DNA of 64,000 nt from Linyphia triangularis (taxonomy: Eukaryota; Arthropoda; Arachnida; Araneae; Linyphiidae), in the NCBI GenBank assembly GCA_963978545.1, contig OZ021725.1, forward strand, positions 85,296,305 to 85,360,304, written 5' to 3'. Under the pieces are notes generated by a model. That model searched no databases and was not told the origin of the DNA. It saw only the letters and a list, made by a program, of their open reading frames with translations. Below are positions 1 through 10,469 of the stretch, piece after piece. Both the position numbers and the translations under genes were made by a program. The stretch's first letter is position 1. Each line of letters begins with the position of its first letter.

Positions 1-1104
1 TTCTTTTTTTTTCAAATTTAGTTACTTCCAGTTAGTTTTGTAATCGAGCTTCTTGCAAACTTAAATTTTTGGTTAAAAAAAAAAAAAAATACTATGTATA
101 AAGGACATAAATAACTTTTTGTCCCATTTGTCCACTGGAACTGCGTATGATATTTGCGTAAACTGGGTTGGAAAATTTGTATGGTAAATTTCTACTTCAG
201 AATATCTTTCGTGTACTCTCTGTCTCTCACAAAAATAGCTCCCACCAAGTTGTCTAGCGTTATTTGTTGCCATGGAGACAGGAACGCCCTAAGAGCAAAA
301 CACTGTGTGCAAGAACGAGTTTTGGAGCTCCTTAGAAAGAATGAAAATGGATGTAGAAAGCCCTCCAAAAAATTATATGGGGGCTCTGTAACTGAAATTT
401 GCTAGTACTTAATACCTGAAGTTAGCATTTTAAAGGGTTAAAGACCAAAAACTAAAACTAAAAAGTAGTAATAATCAGTAAATATTAAACAATTTAATAC
501 CTTTTCATTATTATATAATTTTTTTTTAATAACTTCTATTACAAATTCTTTTAACTGACTTATTCAAACTTGAATAGGCATGTTTTACTGTTCTTGTGTA
601 AAGAGCAAACACTTAAATTCTATTACTCAGTTCATAGTTTTGTCAGATCGAAAATAAGACACGTTTTTTAACTACAGCAAAAGATTTATTATTTGATTTA
701 ATATTCATGGAAAAATATTAATGAATACTATTAAAGAAAATTGATTAAAATAATCTGTAATACACACTCAGTAGTTGACCTTCCTAGCTTTAGCAGCCGA
801 AAATGCTTTTATCAGTGCATCATAATCTAATATCAATATCATATTCAATGAACAAAATTGCAAGGCTTAATTGCAAGGCAATCTACACAAAATTGCAAGG
901 CTGTTAAATTTACTCTTCACAAAGAGTTGATCTTAGGTAGGTTAGACTAATTTGCACTCAAAATTACATCACAATTTCAATTTTTATCATTTCGGCCCCC
1001 TCTCCAAATCGTATGTCCTGCTTGGAAACAAGATTAATCCAATTTCCAAGGGATACTCTAGAAGAAGGATAATAAATACAACTTGCTGAGATGTCTGAAA
1101 GATT
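1..1104. other. AT-rich stretch with no recognisable gene
   Basis: I see no coding potential, RNA gene or clear repeat boundary. Short ORFs at 73-405 on both strands lack codon bias, a signal peptide or any motif. A phrase like 'acaaaattgcaaggct' is locally repeated near 852-902. Confidence 0.5.
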
Positions 1105-1495
1105 ATTGGCAATATATCATACATTACAAAATAGATTTATCCAAGGTGACCCGAAATCGAAAATCAAGAAAAGGGTCGATTTTTAAATTTTAATTATTTC
1201 AAATAGCGGCTTTTATGAAGTTTACCGTGATATATAGCACTTCGCAATACCTAAATTGAAAGTATCAGAGACATTTGGTACAGGTGTACCCTGAATTTAG
1301 GAGATTGTTAACTTAGAACTGAGATTTTTTTAAGTACTATCTTTTTTTATGTTTGATCTACCTTTTTCTGGAATTATTACATCCAAAAACTAAATTTAAA
1401 TACTGAAGTATCCATTATTTATTGATACCTACTTTAACATGAGCATTTAGAAATATTTTTCCCCCTAAAAAAATTATTGAACTTAAACAATAAAA
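1105..1495 (+). repeat. Dispersed repeat family G, first part of copy 1
   Basis: This segment matches the DNA at 4150-4360 and 5905-6075, for example the shared 'gtgatatatagcacttcg / gtgatatataacacttgg' stretch and the later 'aaatactgaagtatcc / aaaactgaaatattta' stretch. Copy 1 is continuous where copy 2 is interrupted by a family D element. It is itself interrupted at 1496 by a family E element and resumes at about 2233. I do not recognise the family and see no protein. Confidence 0.6.
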
Positions 1496-2232
1496 ACTAG
1501 GGGTATGGAACATCGCACAACTTTCAATTACAATATAATACTGCTGATGTGGATTTGTGTCATTGACGTTATTATATTTTCATCATACATTTAGAAAAAA
1601 TTGCCAGTTTGGCGATATTTTTGCGATAATTCTTCTTGTACGGGTCTTTAAAAAAAAAAAAAAAAAATGATTTTGGCAATGTACTTTTTGATAATCCTTA
1701 GCATATCCTTTATGGAAAGTGAAACTGAGGGATGAAGAAAAAACGTTCGTTGATGAGGTATGCTCAAGGAAAGACAACTCTGAGTTAACGGCATTCGTTT
1801 TTCAACTTTTAAGCTATTAAAGCATTTTCAGGGGAATTTCTTAGGTGGAGATGTTTAGAACACCTTAAGAGGCATTAGCACACCTTCAAAATCATTAGAG
1901 CCTTCTTTTAACAATCATTGAAAAACGTGATTTTTTCAATGACAGCTACCTTATGAGCATGCGCGATTTTAACGAAAACCTTAATGGTAGGGGTTCCAGC
2001 GCCCCCAACAACCGGCATACCATCAAATTTGAACTTCTTAGATCAATTTATTCGTGAGTTATGCTGACCACAGACAGACAGATATTTTTTCTGGATCTCT
2101 TTTTTGAATTTAGGATGCTCCAAAACTTGGAGAAATGCAAAAAAAAAAATCGTTTTTTTTTTTTTTTTTACTGAATACTATACTTTCATTACCCTATGTA
2201 TACATACATATGGGTAATTGAAAGTAAAAATT
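1496..2232 (+). mobile_element. Dispersed element family E, near-complete copy
   Basis: About 735 bp, starting with ACTAGGGGTATGGAACATCG and ending with GGGTAATTGAAAGTAAAAA. Both ends recur at 44161-44890 (same strand) and 49150-49790 (opposite strand). An ACTTTCAATTAC segment just inside the left end is the reverse complement of GTAATTGAAAGT at the right end, so there is a short subterminal inverted repeat. The right end also forms a hairpin, with CTTTCATTACCC pairing with GGGTAATTGAAAG around TATGTATACATA. No ORF is intact. Class is uncertain: it could be a non-autonomous DNA element or the non-coding end of a retroelement. Confidence 0.7.
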
Positions 2233-2400
2233 TTCATTTTTTTGGTAACGTCTTCATAATAAAATATTTTTAAGCAACTTAGGCAATATTTTTGACGTAG
2301 AAAAAGTTAATGTAATATACAAAAGTTAAAATAATACGCTACAACGAGTTTCCAGTATCTCTTATAGTTTCTTTGAAAAGGTACATTAAAAATAAATAAA
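2233..2400 (+). repeat. Dispersed repeat family G, continuation of copy 1
   Basis: The stretch with 'aggcaatatttttgacg' and 'tctcttatagtttctttg' matches 6127-6235 in copy 2 ('aggcaatatttttgaaa', 'tctcttatagttatttaa'). This shows that the E element at 1496-2232 inserted into a pre-existing G repeat. Confidence 0.55.
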
Positions 2401-2880
2401 TTAGCATTGTAGCCTATGGGAGTTCTGCTGGATTCAAAGAGTACCTCAAGTAAATGGTTTACCATCGCCAAGATATCTGGAGTATTTTGTGGGAGTCATT
2501 ACCTTTATAGACAGACATTACAAAGCATTTATTTACAAAAATTAGTTGTAGCGACTTCAAAATAAATTCGCTACAACTTTGATCGAACCACTTTAAGCAA
2601 TGTCGAAAATATTGTTTTCTTATCCTTACTATTATGACAATCCATCTACAACTCATAATAAACCCATGCAAGCGAATCTAAAACCTTCAGTTCAAGACAC
2701 ACTGGTATCTTTTAATAGCGCAACTATTTGATGCATTCAAAAACACTTCAAGGTGAGAGAAAGAGAAAAAAAAAGTCATTTAATCACACACAACTTCATT
2801 AATATGAGTTGTGGAACGCTATTAACGGCCTAAAACAAGTGTTAATGACAGAATAATACAGATACTAAAGTAATATTTAA
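2401..2880. other. AT-rich stretch with no recognisable gene
   Basis: Nothing is supported here. The minus-strand ORF at 2459-2671 has no recognisable domain and no start or splice context. Confidence 0.5.
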
Positions 2881-3620
2881 TGTAGGATGTGGGCGACATG
2901 AAATAAGTGCTTTTAAATCCTTTGTCCCTCAAAACCGAACGTAGGTGTAGAATTAACAGGCAAACTCGGGCGTCAAAATCTACATCAGCATTTTAACGAG
3001 TCTCCTCCTGAGCCATAAGCAGTAAATACTGATCAAGCCGTCCGTTCCATACATCTCAGATTGAATCCTCAATGGTACGGTCTTAATATCATTCCGCCCC
3101 CTTGGAAGTGAACTCTCGAACTCCGCCAAGAATTTCGCGGGTGAATTAATAAGCGTTCTTAATCGTGAAGGAAATTAGCCGACATCTTCCCTCTTGAACG
3201 CCCCCTCGTGGTCAATAATAAAATAATAAATAATGATAGCGATTTTTAAAAAATAAAAGCCGCCTGTGCTTTGATAGCGGGTGGCAGACAATTAAGAGAG
3301 AGGAGGGTTTGGAAATGTAACAATTTAGCACCTCCCGGAGTTAATTGAGCGTTCGAAATAATTAAGATCTAATGGAATGCGTGATTCGTTTAATGGTTTC
3401 GTCGCCGCAGATTGGAGAGGAGTGCTGCTTAATTAGAGGATTCGGTCTTGGTGACCATGAGATCTGGCTGGCTGGTTACCATGGAAAGCGACACTTGCGT
3501 TGTAAACTTCTGGCGGGAGAATGGATTTAAGTTCATTTCCTAAGGATTAGATAATAAATTCGGTAAAGATTCGGTGTGTTTACTATTCTAGAGGCACATA
3601 AAATGAGCTGGTGCATCTTT
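2881..3620. promoter_or_regulatory. Candidate conserved non-coding/enhancer-like block
   Basis: This block is more GC-rich than its surroundings, has no detected repeat copy elsewhere in the window, and carries clustered motif-like words. These include several TAAT/ATTA homeodomain-type cores (for example CTTAATTAGAGG near 3428 and GTTAATTGAGCG near 3340). There is also an RFX X-box-like dyad, GGTTACCATGGAAAG, at 3474-3488. It has no long ORF. Assignment as an enhancer is inference from composition and motifs alone. Confidence 0.25.
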
Positions 3621-4149
3621 TAACTCATTGACTGACATATGAGTTGCATTCAACTCACACCATTGGTTAAATGTCTTCCCCAATCAAAGCGTCGACGAGT
3701 GCTGTGGTTGGGTGGTTTGATAATTTTGCGCAAAGGCAGCACGTGGTTCATACTGCCCCAAGGAAATTAGTGAACTTCGATTTAAAATTTAAGAAACAAA
3801 GTATAGGAAAAATTATTATAAAAGTCAAAGTTGAAATATTTTAGTGGGTGGAAGCATTCCACAAAAAAAAAAAATGACTCGTGGTCTGTCAGGCCACATG
3901 CAGCAGTTAAAGGTTAAATCAAATTGGCTCTTTAGACAGCAATCGTGCCAAAATTTCGTGGCAGTCAACGTGTTAACTATGTAGGATATTGGGATATTTG
4001 GAGAGGTTGTAGTAATGGGACTCATAACCGAAGATAACGGGATTGTTTCATAAGAATATCGTCACCTAAAAAACGTTTGTGATTCAATAATTATTTCAAA
4101 CTTTACAATTGAAAATTATTCAAAGATATGTCTACCATATCCATGTTCA
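3621..4149. other. Unique AT-rich stretch, no gene seen
   Basis: No repeat, RNA or coding signal can be supported. The minus-strand ORF at 3825-4025 has no recognisable features. Confidence 0.45.
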
Positions 4150-4360
4150 TCCAGTATCTATTCTGGTTGAGATTTTGAATCGAAAATTATGAAAAACTTC
4201 CATTTTGAGGTTTTAATTATGTAAAGTAGAGGCTTTCATGAAATTTAAAGTGATATATAACACTTGGAAGTACCAAGATTACAAGTATGTCAACACCAAA
4301 AAGAGACATATATAGTGCAGGTATACTTTGAATAACGTGGGATTGTTTACTTTATTTTGA
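4150..4360 (+). repeat. Dispersed repeat family G, first part of copy 2
   Basis: Matches 1146-1320 of copy 1. The match stops at the family D element beginning at 4361 and resumes after it at about 5905, so D landed inside this G copy. Confidence 0.6.
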
Positions 4361-5904
4361 ACTAGCTAAATACCAGTGCTTCAATAAAAAATTTTAACAT
4401 GTGCAATACTTTAGCTAGCTGTGAGGCCTCGCGTTGCGGAAATCTGTCATTTGTGTATAGGACCCAGTTTCTGGCTCTTCGCTCGCAGGAAGGTTCATCG
4501 CTATGCAAAATCGAGCTCGCTTCGTTCGCTGAAATGTTCATTGACACATAAACACAGGCTTACTTCACTCGTTAAAAGGTTCATTGCTATGTAAGCATAG
4601 GCTCGCTTCGCTCCCTGAAAGTTTCATTTCTGCGTAAGCATAAGCTCGTTTCACACACTAAAAACTAATTGCTACGTAAAGATTTAATATTGGAAGCCTC
4701 TTCCTTGTCAAGAAAAAAAAATTAAAAAATTCACTCTTAATACAATAATACAACACCCCTTTAAGATTATTTTAACACGTGTTTGTGGAAAGCAAAATTA
4801 GAGGCTAAAACTACTTATGTTGAAACTTTCAGAGATCTAGGCCTATTCGAAGTCACTTTTTGTGAAAAAATTAATTGAAAAACAAATGAAAATTTTAACA
4901 TTCTTTTTGTAAGTCCAATTAGAAGGCCAAAACTACTTGTGTTGAAAATTTCAGAAATGTAGCACAGTTACAAATCGTTTTGTAAAATATTTGTTAATTA
5001 ATTAAAAAGAAAATTTTTTAAAAATTTTAAATTCTGTTTTTTAAAAATCCTATTAGAAGGCCACAACTATTTATGTTAAAAATTTCAAAGCTGTAGCCCT
5101 ATTTGAAATCGTTTTGTAATATAGATATTAATTAATTAAAAAAATTAATTATGAACTAAACAAAAATTTAAAATTCTAATTTTCTAATGTCCAATTAGTA
5201 GGCCAAAACTACTTATGTTGAAAATTTCAGAGCTGTAGCCCTGTTAGTAGTCGTTTTGTAAAATGTTTACTAATTATATAAAAATATTAATTAAAAAAGG
5301 AACAAAATAAAAAATTTAAATTCTGTTTTTCAAAATTCCAATTAAAAGGCCAAAACTACTTACTTTAAAAATTTCACAGCTGTAGCCCTATTACATATCG
5401 TTTGGTAGCATATTTAGTAATTAATTAAAAAAAATAATTAAAAAAGAACTAATTAAAAATTTTAACATTCTGTTTGTGATGTATACTAGAAGGCCAAAAC
5501 TACTTATGATGAAAATTTCAGAGCTGTAGCCCTATTAGTAGTCGTTTTGTAAAATGTTTATAAATTAAAAAAATTATTTTAAAAAGAACAAAATAAAAAT
5601 TTAAAATTCTCGGCTTTTTAGAAGTACAATTAAAAGGCCAAAACTATTTATGTTGAAAATTTCAGAGCTGTAGCCCTATTAGTAATCGTTTTGTAAAATG
5701 TTTATTAATTAAAAAAAATTAATTAAAAAAGAACTAATTATATTTCAATATTTTGTTTGTGATGTATACAATTAGAAGGCCAAAACTACTTCAGAGTTCT
5801 ACTCCAGAAATTTCAGAGTTCTACTCCAATTTTAAGTAGGTTTCTATAAATCCACAGGAGCCACAGACAGACACACAGCTTGTTTTATTATTATAGATGC
5901 ATAT
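4361..5904 (+). mobile_element. Modular element family D, long copy 1
   Basis: Starts ACTAGCTAAATACCAGTGCT and ends with a short GACAGACAC stretch followed by TTTTATTATTATAGAT. The left 330 bp contains GC-richer submodules of roughly 56 bp carrying 'gctcgcttcgctc'. The rest is about eight diverged tandem modules of roughly 130-150 bp sharing a core such as GGCCAAAACTACTTATGTTG followed by 'tttcagagctgtagccc' and AT-rich linkers. The same architecture recurs at 6471-8461 and, inverted, at 18932-20407. The ending resembles the 3' ends of some arthropod non-LTR-type repeats, but the class is not established. It interrupts a family G repeat. Confidence 0.75.
4362..4547 (-). other. 61-codon ORF in family D, copy 1
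   Basis: An ATG-to-stop ORF of exactly 61 codons at the GC-richer end of element D. ORFs of the same length and alignable sequence exist at 6472-6657 (minus) and 20221-20406 (plus). All start M-S/P-MN and end VFS, with the stop supplied by the terminal CTAGCT of the element. Copies 1 and 2 differ at about 13 of 61 residues. I recognise no domain. It may be a passenger ORF copied with the repeat rather than a functional gene. Confidence 0.25.
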
Positions 5905-6240
5905 TATGTATAACTATATTTTTTATGTAACTTTTCTCGGGGACTATATTACAGTTAGAAACGAAATTTAAAAACTGAAATATTTATTGAATATTGCTAC
6001 TTATTTTAACATTGGCTGTTAGAAATATTTACCCGTAAAAAAAGTTATTTAACTTTATACATTAAAAAAGGTGTTTTTGGTCATGTTTTAGAAGAAAATT
6101 ACTTTTTTTTTTTTTTTTTAAAGAAAATAGGCAATATTTTTGAAAAGCCCATGTTAAAGTAATAAAAAATGTTTGATTCACCCATACAAAAATTTCAATT
6201 CAATGTCTCTTATAGTTATTTAAGGTGCATCAAACACATA
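5905..6240 (+). repeat. Dispersed repeat family G, continuation of copy 2
   Basis: Resumes the alignment with copy 1 (about 1330-1480 and 2240-2400) after the D insertion. This copy lacks the E element, so it preserves the E empty site. A poly(T) run of about 18 lies near 6101-6119. Confidence 0.55.
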
Positions 6241-6249
6241 GTTCTGTGT

Positions 6250-6445
6250 ATAAAGCAAGTTTAAAGTAAACAATTCCCCTTAATTCAGAGTATTTCTGCA
6301 CCATCTTTGCTGAGGATACTTCTAATATAGGAAATGCCAAGTGTTAGATATTACTGTAAACTTTTTGAAGACAGCTATTTGAAACAACTAAAATCTTAAT
6401 ATCTTGAATGGTTACCTTAGTATGGGTTTCCTAAGTATCTATAAA
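6250..6445 (-). repeat. Partial inverted copy of family G
   Basis: Reverse-complementing this stretch gives words shared with 4220-4350, including 'ataacacttgg'-like and 'ggaattgtttactt' stretches. It sits directly after the plus-strand G copy, making a local inverted pair. Confidence 0.4.
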
Positions 6446-6471
6446 TAGTATGTTGGTTACCTTAGTATATA

Positions 6472-6657
6472 CTAGCTGAATACCCGTGCTTCGCTACGAA
6501 ATTTTAATATGTGCAATATTTTAGCTAGCTGTGAGGCCTCGCGTTGTGGAAATCCGTCATTGGTGTATAGGTCGCAGTTTTTGGCGCTTCGCTCGCAAGA
6601 AGGTTTATCGCTACGCAAAATCGAGCTTGCTTCGTTTGCTGAAAAGTTCATTGACAC
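6472..6657 (-). other. 61-codon ORF in family D, copy 2
   Basis: Second copy of the 61-codon ORF, on the opposite strand to the element as drawn. It retains NEASSILRSD-like and AKILHILKFRSEARVFS-like stretches shared with the copy at 20221-20406. No domain is recognised. See the finding on the repeated micro-ORF. Confidence 0.25.
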
Positions 6658-7137
6658 ATCAGCACAAGTTTATTTCACTCGTTGAAAGGTTCATTGTTGC
6701 GTAAGCATAAGCTCGCTTCACTCTCTAAAATATAATTGCTACGTAAAGCCGTAATATTAGAAACCCCTCCCCTGTCAAAAAAAAAAAAAATCATTAATAC
6801 AATAATACAACACCCCTTTAAGATTATTTTAACAAATGTTTGTGGAAAGCAAAATTAGAAGACCAAAACTGCTTATGTTGAAACTTTCAGAGCTCCAGGC
6901 CTATTAGAAGTCACTTTTTATGAAAATGTTAATTAAAAAAATTAATTAAAACAAATTAAAATTTTAACATTCTTTTTGTCAATTAGAAAGCCAAAATTAT
7001 ACTTGTGCTGAAAATTTCAGAACTGTAGCCAATTAGAAATCGTTTTGTAAAATATTTGTTAATTAAAAAAAATCAATAAAAAAACAAATAAAATTCTAAA
7101 ATTCTGTTTTACAAAAGTCCAATTAGAAGGCCAAAAG

Positions 7138-8086
7138 TAGGGATGGAACGGATATCCGGCAAATATCCGATATCCGGCATATCCGGCTGATTTTTCAATA
7201 TCCGAAACTCCGTCGGATATCCGATTTGAAATACCGGACATCCGATAATTTCATTCGGATATCCGGCTATATATCCGGCCACCAGGTATCCACAAGAAAT
7301 AATTTTTTGCAAAAAATAATGATCTTTTTCGGACAAAGGGGACATCGCATCCTACATTTTTTTTCTTAATTTTTTTTCTTTCTTGGACATAAATTGCAGT
7401 CAAGTTAGAAAACGAAAAAGTTCCTTCGTGAGAACTATGCTTTCGCTGTATTATTGGCGCCGAGTTGATAAGCATAAACCATTCCTCCAATATTTTTCCA
7501 TACACATCCTTCATACGTGTTTTGCAACTGAACTATATGAAAAACTAAAAGTATCAATATTACAAGATAAAAAATCAGCAACAAAGATCTCTTTCACTCC
7601 CACCAACTAAAGTTTAAATATAAAAAATTAACTCAGTGGCGCGACAGCCCGTGTGGACCAAGGCCTGCTGGGCCCAGCTTAGCTTTCTTGACTGTGGCAT
7701 TTGTGTGTCACATAGCAGATGTTCCGGTCAGATGGTCATTCTGACGCCGAACCCCAGTGTTTAGTTCCCAAGCATGCATGGTCCTCTTCAGTTTATTTCT
7801 TTCAGGTATAAACAGCTAAGTCAACCTTGCCCAGTCCGCGAATCAAACCATGGACCTGTGGCATGCAGTGCGGTGCGCTAACCACTAATTATAATTTACT
7901 TGATACTTCATATCATGACCATTTTTTTCGTATAGCATATCGTATAACTATCCTTTTTAGTATATAGACCGAATATCCGGCCGGATATCCGGTGAAATCC
8001 GTTTCGGATATCCGTATCCGGTAGACATGGTACCCTGTATATCCGAAATCCGGTATCCGGCAAAACTCACATCCGTTCCATCCCTA
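7138..8086. mobile_element. hAT-type DNA element with TAGGG ends and 8-bp TSD
   Basis: 949 bp with terminal inverted repeats: TAGGGATGGAACGGAT at the left and ATCCGTTCCATCCCTA at the right. It is flanked by perfect 8-bp direct repeats GCCAAAAG at 7130-7137 and 8087-8094. The 8-bp duplication and TAGGG termini fit the hAT superfamily. Both subterminal regions are packed with copies of ATATCCGG/GGATATCCG palindromic words, a plausible transposase-binding array. Interior ORFs (7251-7610) are short and no transposase is intact, so this is non-autonomous. A SINE lies inside at 7632-7890. Confidence 0.88.
7632..7890 (-). mobile_element. tRNA-derived SINE family C, nested in the hAT element
   Basis: Read on the minus strand from 7890, it starts TTAGTGGTTAGCGCACCGCA, an A-box-like promoter. 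A B-box-like GGTTTGATTCG follows about 30 bp later, then a GC-rich body containing 'gggcccagcaggcct'. The tRNA-like head with internal polymerase III boxes is the SINE hallmark. It is different in sequence from SINE-A and I see no second copy in this window. Confidence 0.6.
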
Positions 8087-8462
8087 GCCAAAAGTACTTA
8101 TGTTGAAAATTTTAGAGCTGTAGCCCTATTGGAAATCATTTTGTAAAAAAATTTGTTAATTAAGAAAATTAATTAAAAAATAACTAATTAAAATTTTAAC
8201 ATTCTGGTTTTTAAAGTCGATTAGAAGGTCAAAAGTCCAATTAGAAGGCTAAAACTACTTACGTTAAACATTTCAGAGCTTTATCTCTATTTAAAGACAC
8301 TTTGATAAAATTCTTTTTTAATTAATTTTTATTTACATTCTGTTTGACATGTGTACAATTAGAAGGCCAAAACTTCTTATGTGGAAAATTTCAGAGCTCT
8401 ACTCCAATTTAAAGTTGTTTTTTAATAGATCCACATACATACATCTTGTTTTATTATAGATG

Positions 8463-9080
8463 AGTTTTCGGCTTTTAAAAACTAACTTATCTTTTATTTA
8501 AAATTATCTGTATATATTTATTTTAAATATATTTGTTAACATTCCACTCAAAATTTGCTGTTTATGAATGTCTATTTTGGAATGCGGAGCAAGCATTGAA
8601 TCCTTTCGCTTCGAATCTTAAAACGAAATTAACATTTACCTTTTGAAACACATATTAAAATATTTATATTATTGTAGTCTTTATTCGAAACTTATATTAT
8701 GGAATTATAGTTCATTCAGACCATTTCTACAAAGTAGATGTAATGAAATTTCAAACTTTTTCCATAAAGAATGTCAACACACAATCATAAAACAAGCACA
8801 TACACACGAAATCAAATCTATTTTAGAATTTATTGTCTGATTTGATTTTGAAAAGAGTCCTGCGAAATTTTTCTCTTATGTATTTCTATTCAGAATAAAA
8901 TTATAAGGATTTTTGAATAGCATAACTGAAGAGTGTTTTTTTTTAAGGAATTTTCTAGTTAACATAGCTTCTGTATTATCAAAATACGTTATATCGAAAA
9001 CAAACTCGAGTAAAGACCAATATAAATTTTAATATAACTCTTCATTGCATTGAATTTTAGAATTTCTAATGTCATAATAA
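8463..9080. other. AT-rich stretch with no recognisable gene
   Basis: The plus ORF at 8643-8840 shows no domain, is strongly AT-biased and lies in unremarkable sequence. Confidence 0.45.
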
Positions 9081-9650
9081 TATAACCATTAAAAACAAAA
9101 GTTTTTAACTTAAATCCTTTTTATGCATTGCCAATTTTTATATTCGTTAACACAGCGCCGATTCCATAAACAGTGCGTGCTTTGTGTTTGCATCTAATTT
9201 TAAATATCAAACACATTTCTATCAGCAAATTGTGCGGCAAACTCCGTTTCACAATTTATTTATTAAAAATGTGACGTGAATTTATGCACTCACATCCAAA
9301 CATGATTTATTTATTCTGATTCAAATATTTTTATTATTTATTAAAAATGTTGGCAACATCAAAGAGTTTCTTTGATGTTCGGTTAAATACTATTTTAGCG
9401 CGACTGGATGACGGCAAGCTTGTTTATTATAGTCCATGAAAGCGACATTTTAGTGACAGTAACAGCCCCAAAATTTGATAGAATGCATTGCATCGAAATC
9501 GAATCTATCCGCCAAGTTTCATACTAATTGCATGACAGCAAGCGGGTTAATTAGGCTTCTGCAGATTTTCCCGTCATCGACATTTCCAGTTAATCACCTA
9601 CCCACATACATACACACAAAATCGAAGTTAATACAAAGGATTTAATAAAA
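9081..9650 (+). repeat. Dispersed repeat family C, copy 1
   Basis: Aligns with 48300-48880 over several hundred bases, including 'tttatgcattgccaatttttatattc', the stretch around 'ctggatgacgg', and AGCCCCAAAATTTGATAGAATGC. The end carries a short (ACAT/ACAC) tract where the other copy has (AAAC)n. An inverted partial copy is at 36795-37080 and a short fragment is near 32850. No ORF is intact. The end structure suggests a non-LTR retrotransposon-like non-autonomous element, but this is not proven. Confidence 0.6.
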
Positions 9651-10160
9651 AGGTGCAGTCTTTTAGGTTGATTCGGAAACACTACAAAAAAGCATTTGGA
9701 AATAAGTTTGAACCTAGGCCTTTTAACTTACCAGGGCAGTATAACTGAAGTATTAAAAAAATGGTTTCTGAGAATACTTCGTCGAAAGCAACATATTTGT
9801 TATTTTAATTTCAAAAGAAAGCCAGCCTCATTTCCCTCACTTGAGAAAATGGCGCCATCCACTTCATAAACACTGAGTATCAATATTTTTAAATTTCGAT
9901 TTTATGATTATAGTACGAAGCACATTATTCGGATATAACGACGTTCTTACAATTTTTTTTTCTTGTAGCATTTTATTAGCTATAAAAGTACTTTCAACCT
10001 CGAACTGTGATATATCCTTCTTCAATAAACAATGGACAATTCCGGCATTTTTTAAATTAATTTTTTTTTTATTTAATTCTAATTGTTTCGAAAAGACCAT
10101 AAACACAAATTTCTGCTCAATGAGCTTTTTCTTTTTTTTCATTTGCGATCAAAATTACCT
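9651..10160. other. AT-rich stretch, no gene supported
   Basis: ORFs on both strands (9864-10257) overlap each other and run through T-rich, A-rich low-complexity DNA. The plus ORF continues into the LTR-like region, so neither is convincing. Confidence 0.4.
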
Positions 10161-10469
10161 TGTTAAACTGTGGCGTCATCGTGATCTTGACTGTGACCGT
10201 GTCTTGACTTACTTTCACTGTGACTTTGACTCTTGGATAGAACTACCACCTATATAAATCCCCACTTGCTGTTGCTTAAGTGCTCACCCTTTTTGGTTTG
10301 CAACTTCATAGTTGCGTATGCCGCGGTTTCACCCTTATGTTGAGTTTGTTGTTAATTATTTATTTTGTTGTTATACTCTGTTATTTAAATACATTGTTGT
10401 TATACTCTATTAATAAATATATTGTTGTTATCTGAAATAAGCCCTTCCTTTTGGGTGGACCACAAAACA
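10161..10469 (+). mobile_element. Short LTR-like sequence followed by a possible primer-binding site
   Basis: Begins TGTTAAACTG and ends CACAAAACA, fitting TG...CA ends. It contains CTATATAAAT near 10249 (TATA-like) and AATAAA near 10413 in the right order and spacing for an LTR. The sequence immediately after is TTGGCGAGAAACTG, which resembles a primer-binding-site region of Ty3/gypsy-type elements. No second LTR or coding domain was found nearby, so this may be a solo LTR or the 5' end of a decayed element. Confidence 0.45.

Larger units (their letters stand above)
6471..8461 (+). mobile_element. Modular element family D, long copy 2 (interrupted)
   Basis: Begins ACTAGCTGAATACCCGTGCT and ends TTGTTTTATTATAGAT. 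It has the same GC-richer head and the same 'ggccaaaactac' modules as copy 1. It is interrupted between two modules at 7138-8086 by a hAT-type element flanked by an 8-bp duplication of the D sequence, which dates the hAT insertion as younger than this D copy. Confidence 0.75.

Noticed and set aside
4361..5904. CRISPR-like array from regularly spaced repeats
   Set aside because: The modules are diverged, 130-150 bp apart with AT linkers, and copied elsewhere as a unit. This is a eukaryotic dispersed element.
9864..10257. 117-codon plus ORF with TSCD-like words
   Set aside because: It runs through poly(T) and into an LTR-like sequence, with an opposing ORF on the other strand. No domain.
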